Shown in pieces: positions 13,108 to 25,498 of a stretch of 64,000 nucleotides of DNA. A program made the translations under genes and the position numbers. The stretch comes from Impatiens glandulifera (taxonomy: Eukaryota; Streptophyta; Magnoliopsida; Ericales; Balsaminaceae). The notes below the pieces were generated by a model. The model was not told the origin of the DNA, did no database searches, and was given only the letters and a program-made list of their open reading frames with translations. The DNA lies in the NCBI RefSeq assembly GCF_907164915.1, contig NC_061862.1:93513995-93577994 (forward strand). Reading direction: 5' to 3'. The first letter of the stretch is position 1. Every line of letters begins with the position of its first letter.

Positions 13108-13115
13108 CATGCAGT
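13108..13115 (+). repeat. hAT target-site duplication, left copy
   Basis: The 8-bp catgcagt recurs at 14,281-14,288 immediately after the element. An 8-bp duplication is the hAT superfamily hallmark. Confidence 0.9.
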
Positions 13116-14361
<1,246 letters not shown>

Positions 14362-14410
14362 TAGCTATACAAGGTTTTTATCCCACAAAAAGAGGAAATG
14401 CCGGAGTAGG

Positions 14411-15112
14411 TTGTAAACTCAGTTCCTCTATCAATTCTAATCTTATTTAGGTGTATAGATTTCTCATTCTGTAATCTTTTAAGCAGTTTAATTAAATTCG
14501 GTGTAGCTTGATTTTTAGATACCCAAAATATCACCCAAGTATATCTAGAGTAATCATCAATAACTACCATATTATAATGCATACCACTTAGGCTTGTGAC
14601 CCTAATCGGTCCAAATAAGTCCATGTGAAGCAATTCTAAACATCGGTTAGATTGTGTTTTCCCTTTTTTTTAAAAGTTGATTTTATTTGTTTCCCCATTT
14701 GACATGCATAACAGACTTTATCTTTGGCAAATTTCATGTTAGGCATTCCTTGAACTAATTCTTTGGTACATATGTAGTTTATGGTTTTGAAATTCAAGTG
14801 ATTAAACATTTTATGCCAAAGCAGTTTTGATCATTCTTAGCTATCATGCAAACCAGGTTATCAACTTTAGTTTTCCAGTCTACTTTGTAAATGTTTTCTA
14901 ACTTATTTCTGGTTAGTAAGGTGCGACCCTGTGGACTCTTAATTAAACATGCATGTTTATGAAATTTTCAGTGTATCCCACATCGCACATTTGATTATAC
15001 ACAACAGATTAAAATGCAATTTTTCAACAAGAAACACGTTATTTATAATCAGGTTGCCAGGGACAATCTTACGCTTGTCTATGGCTCTAACTTTATTACT
15101 ATACATAACTTA
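14411..15112 (-). pseudogene. Antisense Copia protease/integrase fragment (truncated)
   Basis: Minus-strand reading gives the integrase N-terminus: [19 protein letters not shown], then [11 protein letters not shown] and RTD-like/RGTEF motifs near 14,411-14,640. Upstream lie the GAG-pre-integrase region (cysteine-containing CHACQMGKQ-like) and a KIVPGNL segment out to about 15,100. It is the counterpart of 49,280-49,975 in unit 2. Frames are broken. Its downstream part (rest of integrase, RT, RNase H) is missing here because of the junction with CP-A at 14,410. Confidence 0.85.
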
Positions 15113-15121
15113 AATGAATAA

Positions 15122-15522
15122 ACTTACTCCACTCCAATAATATTTATTAAACATGTCTTTATCGATACGTTTGAAATGAATTATATCAACATTATTGATA
15201 AGTCTTAATTCTATATAATAATTGTTTATTTTATATTATCAACCAAGTTTTTGTCCATTATTGGCAATATATAATAATGTACACCTAATATCACAAAGAT
15301 ATTGCTAATTGTTCATGCTAAAAAATAAAAATTTATTGTTTTAAATATGAATACAAGTTTTTCTCCTTTTTTTTCTTCTTTAATTGATTTTTATGATTTT
15401 CATGATGAAAATTTTTGTTTCATCAAATTAATTGACTCTAATTTTATAATATTTCATGGATAATTTTAAAAAAGAAATAATTTTTTTTACCGACTCAAAA
15501 TTATATAAATGAATTTAGGTTA
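15122..15522 (+). repeat. Intra-unit direct repeat, copy 1
   Basis: About 400 bp, starting acttactccactccaata and ending near accgactcaaaattatat, recur at 17,224-17,617 of the same unit. Both copies also occur in unit 2, at about 49,990-50,392 and 52,092-52,490. No coding content was seen. Confidence 0.85.
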
Positions 15523-15720
15523 TGTAAAATGTATCTTTCAAATGACCCTAATTTATAATGTTGTGATTTTCAATCCTAATTAAGAATCATAAAAGGAGTG
15601 TTTCTTATTGCATGGTGCAATAACAAACAATGTAAAAACTTAAATTTGGAAAAACGATAACATCAAACCAAATTTCAAAAAATTTAAAATTTTGTAAAAC
15701 AAAATTTTTTAACCCATGTG
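15523..15720 (+). repeat. Copy of a CP upstream segment
   Basis: Sequence from tatgtaaaatgtatctttca to the taaaaactt...accaaatttc block closely resembles 39,740-39,910, about 1 kb upstream of CP-B. It also resembles 60,935-61,105 upstream of CP-C. It indicates a further, older duplication of the CP 5' flank. Confidence 0.75.
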
Positions 15721-17223
15721 ATTTTTGTATAACAAGTAATGTATCTAACTATCAATATTAATATTTATAACATTTAAACTTTTTTAAAAAAAAAAACGTT
15801 TAAACTTTATTTTAAAATAAATAATCATACTATTCTATAGAACAGTACATATAAATTGATATACTAGTCTTTATGAATATAACGGAGAGGCGATTAAATC
15901 GATGGTCTCCCTTATCATAAAGAGAAATATCACCTTTAGTGCTAGTTTTGATAAATAAAGATGGTTTGTCTTTCCTTATAGAATAATCAATGTTCATTCC
16001 TCCCAATTACAGAAGTACTCTCTTTCCACACCTTATAATTATTACCTTTTAGTTCATTATAGGTTGAATAATTATAAATTATGAAGGCTCATTATATATG
16101 AGACCCCAAAATTATAATACCATGTTTACCAATGTAAATAACATAATAATAATAAATCTAGCGACAAAAAACTTGTCTATGAGAGTTTTATTCAATCAGA
16201 TTTATTTTAACAAATTATGTTTTAACATAAATCTAGCGATACAGACTTGTTTGTGGGCTAAAGTCTTATTCAATCAGATTTAAACACACACCCGTTTTTT
16301 ATATTCCTTGTTGCCTCCATCCACAAATCTATTTATGTATTTTGTTCATTTATATCCTAAGAATCCTGAGTTTAATGTAGCTGAGTAAGAATATTCTACA
16401 TAAAAAAACATACTTAGTAGTGTATAAAATATGAATCTCAACATTTTCATGAACATAAAAAATAATTACTTAGTAGTACTTAAAATATATCACAACTTTT
16501 GCTGCTCTATTTTTATTCCATGTACCATCCTTTTTTATGCACTTTTTCAAATGTTTCAAGAATGGAAGGGTGTCTTCCAAGTTCCTTGGTCTATTGTAAA
16601 ATATCAATTATGGTGTTAATAATAGTAATTTTAATCAATTAAATACAATTAAATTATATAAAGTACTTATCAATATTCTTTGATGTTCTACAATCGGGAT
16701 TGAACCTCCATAATATTTGGCAACATGACCATTTGTTGTGTATTTCTTTAGATTTCTTTGAATATTTGTGTACTTCTCGAAATACTTTTGGTCATCAATG
16801 TTTTTTTTTTATTTGAGTCCAGTCTTCTATGGTAATGTGTAGGGGCTTTTTCAAAGATGTTCTGGCCCTAGTCAAAAAATTTATTATCTTCGTATTACCT
16901 TTCTTTTTTAAAACTTATTCACATCCCATTCAAGATCCCGCTCAAATTTCTTCAAAGCAGTCATTTAAATTTGTTAAAGATCTTCAACAATTAATTGATA
17001 ATAAAATTAATTAGAATAAATACAATTAAACATATCAAGAATTGTTCCCACGAAATATTCTTAATATTTTTCAGAGACTTGATTCCAGTTCAAGTATTCC
17101 CCTCTAATAACGAGTGATTATCCGATGTATGTATTCAAAATATCTGGAAAGAAGTTGCAACAACATATAATAATTAAAAATAAAGTTATTTTATATTTCT
17201 AAATTACTATACATAACTTAAAA
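15721..17223. other. Unit-1 spacer, no gene recognised
   Basis: AT-rich sequence, nearly identical to about 50,580-52,090 in unit 2. Small frames such as 16,431-16,619 (62 codons) occur in both units only because the DNA is duplicated. They show no known motif. Confidence 0.6.
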
Positions 17224-17617
17224 CTTACTTCACTCCAATAATATTTATTAGATATGTCTTTATCGATACGTTTGAAATGAATTATATCAACATTATTGAT
17301 AAGTCATAACTCTATATAATAATTGTTTATTTTATATTATCAATCAAGTTTTTGTTCATTATTGGCGATATATAATAATGTACACCTAATATCACAAAGA
17401 TATTGCTAATTGTTCATGCTAAAAATTAAAAATTTATTGTTTTAAATATGAATACAAGTTTTTCTCATTTCTTTTTTCTTCTTTGATTGATTTTTATGAT
17501 GAAATTTTTTGTTTCAGTGAAATTAGTTGACTCTAATTTTAATAATATTTCATGGATAATTTAAAGAAAGAAAAAACTTTTTTTACCGACTCAAAATTAT
17601 ATTAATGAATGTAGGTG
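17224..17617 (+). repeat. Intra-unit direct repeat, copy 2
   Basis: Second copy of the roughly 400-bp repeat at 15,122-15,522. Its right end continues into the block shared with unit 0 (agattttacccattcc...). Confidence 0.85.
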
Positions 17618-18487
17618 ATAAAAGATTTTACCCATTCCATTTTATTAAATATACTTAGCCAACTAATATATATTTATTAATTGATTTGTACCTTCACTCA
17701 CTTATTCCAAAATGCAGAAACAATCCCGTCTCCACAATGGAGCAGAAAAGATATAGAAGAATAGTTGAAAGAAAAATAAACATGTTGAAGGATAAGGCTT
17801 ACTTAACGAATATACATGAAAGTGAGACCCACATGTTTGTTCATTTAAAAATAAATAGTTATATATAAACACAAGTTAAATTTCATGTAACCAAGTTTGA
17901 ATTTAATATAAGAAAACTTTTCTAAAAACTATGTCATTAGATAAAATTGAACAGAGAAGAATGTATGTATAATTTACCTTAAAATTATTACAATACTATT
18001 ATTAGTTTTAAATTTCAAAAGATAACTAAATATATTAAGTAATAATTTTTTTATACTGAAATTGTAGGAGGGTAAGAGCACAACTATCTCATTTGAGTTG
18101 ATATGAATTATTAAGAGACTTTTAAAATTTTATAATACATTACACTTGTAAAATTGATTACTGTTTAACTCATTTAATAATTATATATTTATTAAAATAA
18201 TGGTTAAAAGACAGGAAGTAGTTTAAAAAGAAAAAACATTCATAAAAATGGTAATAAATGGTAATATAGCTAATAAATGAAGAGAGAGAAAGATAATATA
18301 AAATTTGAAAAGTTTAGATTAGGGGCTGAAAATGAGTTAAGACGCTCTTAAGCTGCTCACGAGTGCTCGGTCAAAGTTCGATTTGAGTTTGACTTTGATC
18401 GAGCCGAATCTTTTAATATTTGAACCGAACTCGAACTCATATAATGTTTGTTCGTTCGATAACTTGTATAGCTTTTTCGAGCCTCAT

Positions 18488-18490
<3 letters not shown>
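17618..18490. other. Unit-1 spacer; small conserved frame and GCTCGA-rich remnant
   Basis: A 60-codon frame at 17,686-17,868 is shared with 52,556-52,738 in unit 2, but matches nothing I recognise. From about 18,345 to 18,490 the sequence is rich in GCTCG/GAGCC words, like the hAT-like element at 32,444-33,607. It may be a remnant of that family. Confidence 0.5.

Positions 18491-18538
<48 letters not shown>
18491..18538. repeat. (AT)n microsatellite
   Basis: About 24 AT dinucleotides. The unit-2 counterpart near 53,372-53,388 is much shorter, so the tract length differs between duplicates. Confidence 0.95.
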
Positions 18539-18541
<3 letters not shown>

Positions 18542-18617
18542 ATATTAAAATTTAAAATAATATATTTTTTGTCTCTCTCTTTTCAAAACCCATATAGAAG
18601 GCCCACAATCAGTATTA

Positions 18618-18622
18618 TTATA
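18618..18622 (+). repeat. Target-site duplication of the 13.8-kb Copia, left
   Basis: TTATA, repeated at 32,388-32,392. Removing the element and one copy reproduces the unit-2 sequence near 53,470-53,490 exactly over the junction. Confidence 0.93.
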
Positions 18623-19839
18623 TGTTAGATAAATTCAGACCGGTTCAAATAAACCTAACTTAAACAAACTTCCCATGCAGGAACAAGGAACCGGACCGGA
18701 TGAACAAGAGAACTGACTGAAGAAACCGAACCGGTCTAGCTACCAAACCGATCAAGAGTATTCAGAACGTGACCGCACAAAGGAAGGATCGGCCAAAGCT
18801 CAAAATCGGAACCATCAAACAGCCGATCATCCACAAGACAAGAATAACCGGAAGAAGTCCGGTTACATCACTACCAAAAGACATTCGGCCAAGTCAAGCG
18901 GCCGACCAGTACAAGAAGACAACTTGGGTATCTGTTGAGAATGATACCAAAGGAACAGCAAGTCTGAGGAAAGACTGTAGGCGGCAGAAAAACAGTACTA
19001 CCGGATCCTTCCACTTCGGGATAAGCCAGAAAGGAAATCTTCAAAGTACAGACAACTGTCCAAACAGACAGTGCCTACATTGAGTAAAAGACAAACCCAG
19101 CAGGTCTGTCTTACAAACCGGAGAACAGACCGGCAGGTCTGAGACGACCGCAGGTCTGAAACTCTGAAACACCGAATCACTGCACCTCTGATCAGCCAAT
19201 CAGATTCAAGGCAGTGAAATATGACCGTTGGCATATTTCACCTATAAAAGGAGGCAGTTGTAGAAGAGTAAATGCGGGACACACATTGGGATAACGAGCG
19301 CTAAGAGCATTTACTACAAGTGATAAGAGTGTGCTGTTTTAGAAAGCCTAAGTGTTGAAAGTTAAAGTGTGTTTTACAATTTCGGTGTAAATTGTAAGAG
19401 TGTTATCGAGCAGGAAATAAGTCTCGATCGGCTTGTACTTGTATTCCTTAGTGAATATCCTTCTCGCGGTTTCGAGAGGAAGGGGTGACGTAGGAGTTTT
19501 ATCTCCGAACATCCATAAAATCTGTTGTGTTATTTACTTTCTGCCGGCTTCATTATATAACCGACTAACTTAACCATACCGAATATCCAGACTACCGTAA
19601 CCGACCCACCATTTCCAAATCTCCATCATCCGAAACCGACCGTGCCTATCATACAAGCGTGCCGCTTCAACCTGAAAGCAAACCTCTTCCGCGCTTGAAC
19701 CTAGTTCAAGGGTTTGTGACAGGTTGTGTAGTATTGAAACCCCGGTGTTAATCTCTAACCGGATTAACCACCACCCTACGAGTGAGAACCGCTAACCGGT
19801 CCAACCCCCGGTCTACCAGCGGCGACCTAGATCCTAACA
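18623..19839 (+). repeat. 5' LTR of the 13.8-kb Copia
   Basis: A 1,217-bp repeat matching 31,148-32,387. Relative to the 3' LTR it lacks a 22-bp segment, around 18,959, and one base. A TATAAAAGG box at 19,243 places the likely RNA start near 19,275. Confidence 0.95.
19243..19251 (+). promoter_or_regulatory. LTR TATA box
   Basis: TATAAAAGG within the 5' LTR, the probable core promoter for genomic RNA. The same sequence is at 31,791-31,799 in the 3' LTR. Confidence 0.75.
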
Positions 19840-19841
19840 AT

Positions 19842-19853
19842 TGGTATCAGAGC
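19842..19853 (+). promoter_or_regulatory. Primer binding site (tRNA-iMet)
   Basis: TGGTATCAGAGC, two bases after the LTR end, 26 bp before the gag ATG. Confidence 0.93.
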
Positions 19854-19878
19854 AGTTAGTTTCAATACTCAAGCAAAC

Positions 19879-21267
19879 ATGTATCAGGATAGGCCTCCAA
19901 TGCTAGAAGGTGATGACTTTGCCAACTGGAAGGCACGCATGCACCTGCACCTAGTCACCTTGGATGATGAAATGGAATCCATTCTAACCGAAGGACCGAT
20001 ATTCATTGATAAAGATAGAAAAGAATGGACTGCTGAAGATAGGAGAAGGAACAATTTGGACAACCATGCAAGAAACCGGATCTCCAACAGCGTAGACAGA
20101 AACACATACTGCAAGATCAGAGATTGCAAAACTGCGAAGGAGACATGGAACACGGTCATCCAGATCTTTGAAGGAAATGAAAGAACAAGGGAGAACAAAA
20201 TAATGATGGCCACACAGAAGTTCGAAAGTATCAAAATGAAACCAGGAGAAACTATGAAGGAATACAGTGACCGGTTCACTGGTGTGTTAGATGAACTAGC
20301 AACTCTGGGCAAGAAGTATGAGAACAAAGAGGTAGTTATGAAGGCTTTAAGATCTCTTCCAAGTGCCTGGGATATAAAGACAATGGTAATGAGGGAGTCA
20401 AAGAGCCTACGTAAGATGAAACTATACGATGTATTCGAAGATCTCAAGGCATATGAGTTCGAAATGAAATCTAGAACCGAAGAGGAAGTCTCGGCCTCAA
20501 CATCAACCAGAGCACTAATCACATCTACAGAACCGGCTGTACCTGCTCCTGTACCCACACCTGCACCGATACCGGTTCCTGCACCCGCACCTATCAGAAC
20601 AACCGAACAGTTTACTGAGGACGCCATGGCTATGCTCGCACAGAAGTTTGGGAGGTTCATGAAAAGGAGCCAACCGACAAACAACTACTATGGTGACAAA
20701 TCCAATGTAAGATGTTATAACTGTAACTGTATGGGACATTTTAAGTGGGAATGCAGGAAACCAAGGAGGGATACCCAGAAACCGGACTATCAAAATGACA
20801 GAAACAATTATCAACAAGCCGGTGAAGGAAGTGAGGTACCGAAAGCACTAATAGCCGACGATGGAGGATGTCTATGGGCTCGCAGTGACAGCGACGATGA
20901 ACTCACATGTCTCATGGCCAATGAGGAACAGGTATTTGACTCTCCCTATGATGAATTTACTAAAGACGAGTTATATGAAGCATTGAATGACATGGTAGAA
21001 GAATATAAGAACCTACTGACCATGCTACCTAAGCACCTCAACATCAGAACCGATCCCATAGTACCTATTCCAATAGAACCAGAGGTACCCATCATAACCG
21101 AACCGGAAGTCATACAACCTGATGATACCCACACCCTAGAAACCGAGTTAGATCCTAAGATCGAACAACCTAGTGAACCGACTAGAGAACTAACCGAGGA
21201 AGAGAATGCCCGATTTCAATATACGATGGCCGCCTATAAGAGATCTAGCGATATAGTAAAAATATGA
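19879..21267 (+). CDS. gag: Copia Gag (capsid/nucleocapsid)
   Basis: 462 codons. The product should form the virus-like particle and bind element RNA. The N-terminus (RPPMLEGDDFANWKARM) and the following roughly 200 residues match the plant Copia gag-polypeptide (UBN2) pattern. A Pro/Ala-rich linker lies at about residues 220-240. A zinc knuckle, CYNCNCMGHFKWEC (CX2CX4HX4C), lies at about 279-292. An acidic segment with DSDDELTCLMA follows, then a Pro/Glu-rich tail. The first ATG after the primer site was chosen. The stop TGA overlaps the ATG of the next frame as ATGA (21,264-21,267). In related elements gag continues in frame toward protease, so the stop may reflect a frameshift mutation or a genuine translational arrangement. 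Confidence 0.93.
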   Translation: MYQDRPPMLEGDDFANWKARMHLHLVTLDDEMESILTEGPIFIDKDRKEWTAEDRRRNNLDNHARNRISNSVDRNTYCKIRDCKTAKETWNTVIQIFEGNERTRENKIMMATQKFESIKMKPGETMKEYSDRFTGVLDELATLGKKYENKEVVMKALRSLPSAWDIKTMVMRESKSLRKMKLYDVFEDLKAYEFEMKSRTEEEVSASTSTRALITSTEPAVPAPVPTPAPIPVPAPAPIRTTEQFTEDAMAMLAQKFGRFMKRSQPTNNYYGDKSNVRCYNCNCMGHFKWECRKPRRDTQKPDYQNDRNNYQQAGEGSEVPKALIADDGGCLWARSDSDDELTCLMANEEQVFDSPYDEFTKDELYEALNDMVEEYKNLLTMLPKHLNIRTDPIVPIPIEPEVPIITEPEVIQPDDTHTLETELDPKIEQPSEPTRELTEEENARFQYTMAAYKRSSDIVKI

Positions 21268-21719
21268 ATAAACACTACAGGCATCCTCGTTGTAAGCGTG
21301 GCCTAGGATACACAGGGAATAGCTCTAAAGACCGAAAACCCATAGAGAAAGCAAGGCTTACAAAAGGAAACCTTCCTTTTATAAAATTTCTTAAGAGCAC
21401 CTGGACAGCCGAAGAAGAGGAAACCGCATATTATAGGGAAGAGAAGCTAAAATACGATTATGTTGGCCCAACCGATTCATGGCTTGACCTTGAGAAAAGA
21501 AAAGCCGAAATCCTCAAATATAAGAAAGACTTCCCTGAACCGCGTAGGTCAAACCATAGATCACCGAACCAAAGACCACCACCATTTAGGACATTTGAAG
21601 GAAAACCGAAATACACCAGACCAAGTGTCAAAAGGACAGTTAAAACCCTAGCAAAGAAGACCGTCCGGTTTATCAAAGTTTGGGTACCTAAGGGACTAAT
21701 CGCATGTGGACCCAAGTAA
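21264..21719 (+). CDS. Gag-Pol linker region (separate frame)
   Basis: A 151-codon, very basic frame begins in the ATGA overlap with gag and ends 14 bp inside the pol frame. Its composition (many K, R, P) and the C-terminal motif KVWVPKGL resemble the segment normally joining Gag to protease in plant Copia polyproteins. The continuous polyprotein is therefore split into three frames here. Either two frameshift mutations occurred, or expression uses reinitiation or frameshifting. There is no independent evidence that this is a separate protein. Confidence 0.6.
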   Translation: MNKHYRHPRCKRGLGYTGNSSKDRKPIEKARLTKGNLPFIKFLKSTWTAEEEETAYYREEKLKYDYVGPTDSWLDLEKRKAEILKYKKDFPEPRRSNHRSPNQRPPPFRTFEGKPKYTRPSVKRTVKTLAKKTVRFIKVWVPKGLIACGPK

Positions 21720-24700
21720 ATGTGGGTACCAAACAGTTATAAATATGTACATTTTGCAGGATCCAAAGAAACGGCTAGGAAACTCCGAATGGTTCTTGGA
21801 CAGCGGTTGCTCCAGGCACATGACCGGAAATAGCAATTTGCTAACCGACATCAGATCAGTAACCGGTGCTCTAATTACCTTCGGTGACAACTCAAAAGGT
21901 AAAACCCTGGGCAAGGGTAAGATTGTCCATGGTAATCTAACTATTGATAATGTACTTTTAGTTGAAAATCTAAGTTTTAACCTATTTAGTATTAGTCAGA
22001 TGTGTGATGCTGGATACACGGTAGAATTCCTTAAACATGCATGTTTAGTTAAGAACTCTCAAAGTATCGTACTACTAACCGGAAATAGGATAGGTAACAT
22101 CTACAAGGTAGACTGGAAAACCAGAGTAGAATATCCTATATGCATGATAGCTAAGACTGATCAAACCTGGCTGTGGCATAAGAGACTAAATCATTTAAAC
22201 ATGAAAACCTTAAACTACATTCGCGGTAAAAAGCTAGTTGAAGGTATTCCTGATATAGTATTTAACCAGGATAAGGTCTGTTCAGCATGCCAAATGGGTA
22301 AACAAACTAGGTCATCTTTTAAGAGTAAAGGAAATATTCAATCTAGCCGATGCCTAGATCTTCTTCACATGGATTTATTTGGACCGATTCATGTCATTAG
22401 CCTAGGAGGTATGCTCTACACCATGGTAGTTATTGATGATTATTCTAGATATACATGGGTAATATTTCTACCATCTAAACGTGAAACTGTATCAAACCTG
22501 ATCACACTTCTTAAGCGTTTGCAAAATGAAAAATCAACTCGTATTAATAGCATTCGAAGCGATCGAGGTACCGAATTTACCAATAGTACATTAACTGCAT
22601 ATCTTGATGAATCCGGCATTAGACACGAGTTGTCTAGTGCTAGGACTCCTCAACAAAATGGCCTGGCCGAGAGAAGAAACCGGACTCTCAAGGAAGCCGC
22701 ATGGTCCATGATAGCCGACTCCGGCATTGCTCAGAAATTTTGGGCTGAGGCTATCAATACTGCATGCCATACACAAAACCGGTCTTTGATTAACAGATTT
22801 CACAACAAAACACCGTATGAGGTTTATTTTAACAGAGTTCCTAAACTCAAGTACCTCAAGATTTTCGGTTGTAAATGTTATATTCATATAAATGGTAAAA
22901 CCCAACTCACCGCTTTTGATGCAAAGACCGATACCGGCATCATGCTTGGATACTCGGTAGTAAGTAAAGCATATAGAGTTTATAATAATAGAACTGCAAC
23001 CATGGAGGAAACAATTCACGTTGTTTTCGATGAATCGGTTGAAAGCAATACTGCTTCATGCTTTGATCTACACAACAGATTGGAAAACAACGATATTCAT
23101 TCTGATAGTGAAGATGAGACTCCGGTCTTCAGGCGGTTTGTCCATGACCAAATGGGTATCATTGATACCCAGCTGGATCAAGCTGTTCCACAACAGGAAG
23201 CTGACACTTCGGTCCAATCCGAGGGAGTCGGTCGGTCTGACAATCTCGTTCAGCCTACCGACATGTCTAGCCTTGGTCAAGTCACCGGTAACTTGGTAGA
23301 CACTCCTGAACTGAATCTCAGAAGAAACAGTAAACATCCTCCTGAGCAAATTATAGGTGACCCTTCAGAACCTGTTCGAACTAGGAGTCAACTTCTGGAA
23401 GGATACTTTAACTCTACTTTCATATCCCAGATTGAACCGAAAAGAATAGATGAAGCATTATCAGATCCGGATTGGATCTTGGGAATGCAAGAAGAGCTAA
23501 ACCAGTTCGAGAGTAGTAAAGTCTGGTACTTAGTTCCCAGACCGAAAGATCAATCGGTCATAGGAACAAGATGGGTATTCAGAAACAAACTCAATGAGGA
23601 CGGTTTGGTCACGAGGAACAAAGCCAGATTAGTGGCTCAAGGTTACAAACAGGAAGAAGGCATTGACTTTGAAGAGTCATTTGCTCCGGTAGCCAGGATT
23701 GAAGCCATTAGGATTTTTCTTGCTTTTGCTGCTTTCAAAAACTTCAAAGTTTTTCAAATGGATGTTAAAAGTGCATTTCTGAACGGTGATCTACGTGAAG
23801 AAGTGTACGTTGAACAACCACCCGGTTTCAAAAATGCTGCATTTCCAAACCATGTATACCGGCTGAACAAAGCTTTATACGGTCTAAAGCAAGCACCTAG
23901 AGCCTGGTATGATACATTAACCGCATTTCTATTAGAACATGATTTCACCATCGGTTCGGTGGATAAGACACTGTTCAAATTTGAAAAGAAGGAACATATC
24001 CTACTTGTTCAAATTTATGTAGATGATATTATTTTCGGTTCCACCGATCCAAAGCTTTGTGACAAGTTCTCAAAAATGATGACGGACAAATTTGAAATGA
24101 GTATGATGGGAGAATTAAGTTTCTTCCTAGGTCTTCAGGTTAAACAACTTAAAGAAGGAACATTCATCAGTCAACCTAAATATACCAAGGAGCTTCTGAA
24201 GAAATTCGGTATGGACACCTGCTCCTCGGAGGCTACTCCAATGAGCTCATCAATTAAACTGGACAGGGACGATGAGGGCCAATCAGTAGATCAGATTGCA
24301 TACCGGGGCATGATCGGCTCCCTACTGTACCTGACAGCGAGTAGACCGGACATCCTGTTTGCAGTTGGTGTGTGTGGGAGATTCCAAGCAAATCCAAAGC
24401 AATCCAATTACACAGCCGCAAAGAGGATACTGAAGTATCTCAAAGGCACTCCTGATGTCGGTCTGTGGTACCCAAAGGACTCATCCTTTAATCTAACAAG
24501 CTACTCAGACGCAGATTATGCAGGGTGCAAGATCGACAGGAAAAGCACCAGTGGAACATGTCAGTTCCTAGGTGACCGACTGGTGTCATGGCACAGCAAG
24601 AAACAGACATCGGTGGCTACATCAACCGCGGAGGCTGAATACTTGGCGGCCGGAAGCTGCTGCTCTCAACTCCTCTGGATCCAACAGCAGCTGAAGGACT

Positions 24701-24981
24701 TCGGTATCATAGCCGAAGAATCCCCGATCTTCTGTGACAACACAAGTGCCATTGCGATCACCTACAACCCGGTTCTCCACTCCAGAACCAAGCACATCGA
24801 CATAAGGCATCATTTTATTCGGGAGCATGTCACGCTGAAGCACATCCGGCTGGAATACGTACCGACCGATCAACAAGTAGCCGATATCTTCACAAAGCCG
24901 CTACAGGAAGCTAAGTTTTCTCAATTTAGGCTTACTCTCGGCTTAACCGATATTAGCCAAATCCTTCCAAAGGATGCTTAA
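21706..24981 (+). CDS. pol: Copia Pol polyprotein (PR-IN-RT-RNaseH)
   Basis: 1,091 codons without a stop. Aspartic protease motif DSG is at residues 32-34 ([13 protein letters not shown]). A GAG-pre-integrase block with WLWHKRLNH and CSACQMGKQ follows. The integrase core shows [25 protein letters not shown] and the [17 protein letters not shown] helix carrying the catalytic Glu. Reverse transcriptase shows [33 protein letters not shown] (first Asp) and [10 protein letters not shown] (catalytic YVDD). RNase H shows [24 protein letters not shown] and CDNTSA. It ends with [10 protein letters not shown] and DIFTKPL, the normal Copia C-terminus. All key catalytic residues are present. The true N-terminus is set by proteolysis of a larger precursor, so the ATG used here is only nominal. 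Confidence 0.96.
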   Translation: MDPSKCGYQTVINMYILQDPKKRLGNSEWFLDSGCSRHMTGNSNLLTDIRSVTGALITFGDNSKGKTLGKGKIVHGNLTIDNVLLVENLSFNLFSISQMCDAGYTVEFLKHACLVKNSQSIVLLTGNRIGNIYKVDWKTRVEYPICMIAKTDQTWLWHKRLNHLNMKTLNYIRGKKLVEGIPDIVFNQDKVCSACQMGKQTRSSFKSKGNIQSSRCLDLLHMDLFGPIHVISLGGMLYTMVVIDDYSRYTWVIFLPSKRETVSNLITLLKRLQNEKSTRINSIRSDRGTEFTNSTLTAYLDESGIRHELSSARTPQQNGLAERRNRTLKEAAWSMIADSGIAQKFWAEAINTACHTQNRSLINRFHNKTPYEVYFNRVPKLKYLKIFGCKCYIHINGKTQLTAFDAKTDTGIMLGYSVVSKAYRVYNNRTATMEETIHVVFDESVESNTASCFDLHNRLENNDIHSDSEDETPVFRRFVHDQMGIIDTQLDQAVPQQEADTSVQSEGVGRSDNLVQPTDMSSLGQVTGNLVDTPELNLRRNSKHPPEQIIGDPSEPVRTRSQLLEGYFNSTFISQIEPKRIDEALSDPDWILGMQEELNQFESSKVWYLVPRPKDQSVIGTRWVFRNKLNEDGLVTRNKARLVAQGYKQEEGIDFEESFAPVARIEAIRIFLAFAAFKNFKVFQMDVKSAFLNGDLREEVYVEQPPGFKNAAFPNHVYRLNKALYGLKQAPRAWYDTLTAFLLEHDFTIGSVDKTLFKFEKKEHILLVQIYVDDIIFGSTDPKLCDKFSKMMTDKFEMSMMGELSFFLGLQVKQLKEGTFISQPKYTKELLKKFGMDTCSSEATPMSSSIKLDRDDEGQSVDQIAYRGMIGSLLYLTASRPDILFAVGVCGRFQANPKQSNYTAAKRILKYLKGTPDVGLWYPKDSSFNLTSYSDADYAGCKIDRKSTSGTCQFLGDRLVSWHSKKQTSVATSTAEAEYLAAGSCCSQLLWIQQQLKDFGIIAEESPIFCDNTSAIAITYNPVLHSRTKHIDIRHHFIREHVTLKHIRLEYVPTDQQVADIFTKPLQEAKFSQFRLTLGLTDISQILPKDA

Positions 24982-25423
24982 AGGGAAACCGGTTCAGACA
25001 GACAAACCGGTAACTCCTCCTAAGCTGTCGAACTTCGAATCTTCAGGGTGTTTGTGGAAGAACCGCCCAGTCTATCAGATAGAGTAAACCGACCGGCTAC
25101 TTGGTGCATGCACCAAATAACCGCATCGGGATGAACAACTGATACCTGACCGGTTCGGAAGCAAGTTACCCTAGATTATTTGAATTTTAAACAGAAGAGG
25201 AATAGTTATCAAATGTTAAAGATATCTGTTCTGCAGCATTACCCTATCAAAGTAACATGGTCGCGCCTAAAAAGACGTGAAGATCTTTTGATATTTTTCA
25301 CTGTTCAGGCCTATGACCGACACCTAGACTGCAAACTTGCCTATTTCGTGCAAAAACTCTTATCCTGCAGATATTAGACATCATCCCATTTAATGCCTGG
25401 ACAATAGGATAGCCCCTAAACTA
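24982..25423. other. Spacer between pol and accessory ORF-A
   Basis: About 0.44 kb, ACCGG-rich at first and then AT-richer. It has a 65-codon chance frame (25,180-25,377) and no recognised gene. It presumably contains the upstream promoter of ORF-A. Confidence 0.55.
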
Positions 25424-25431
25424 GTATTTAA
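25424..25431 (+). promoter_or_regulatory. TATA-like box of accessory ORF-A
   Basis: TATTTAAG, 75 bp upstream of the ORF-A ATG, followed by a C/A-rich leader typical of plant 5' UTRs. Inferred by position and by parallel boxes upstream of ORF-B and ORF-C. Confidence 0.5.
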
Positions 25432-25498
25432 GTGAAGCAAACGCTCACCTCAACACTCACAAGTCACAAGAACATCCTCTCACTAAGGCAACCTAACC

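Noticed and set aside
16431..16619. 62-codon frame conserved at 51,301-51,489
   Set aside because: Conservation is explained by the segmental duplication; no motif and no evidence of selection.
17686..17868. 60-codon frame conserved in unit 2 (to 52,738)
   Set aside because: Only recently duplicated DNA supports it. The patch in unit 0 is not open, and no family is recognised.
18769..19083. 104-codon frame in the 5' LTR (and frames at 31,294-31,488 and 31,185-31,409 in the 3' LTR)
   Set aside because: Lies inside the LTR upstream of its TATA box. The frame is not maintained between the two LTRs because of the 22-bp indel.
19884..20684. 266-codon minus-strand frame opposite gag
   Set aside because: Shadow of gag on the other strand; composition (long A/G/S/V runs opposite the Pro/Ala linker) shows no domain.
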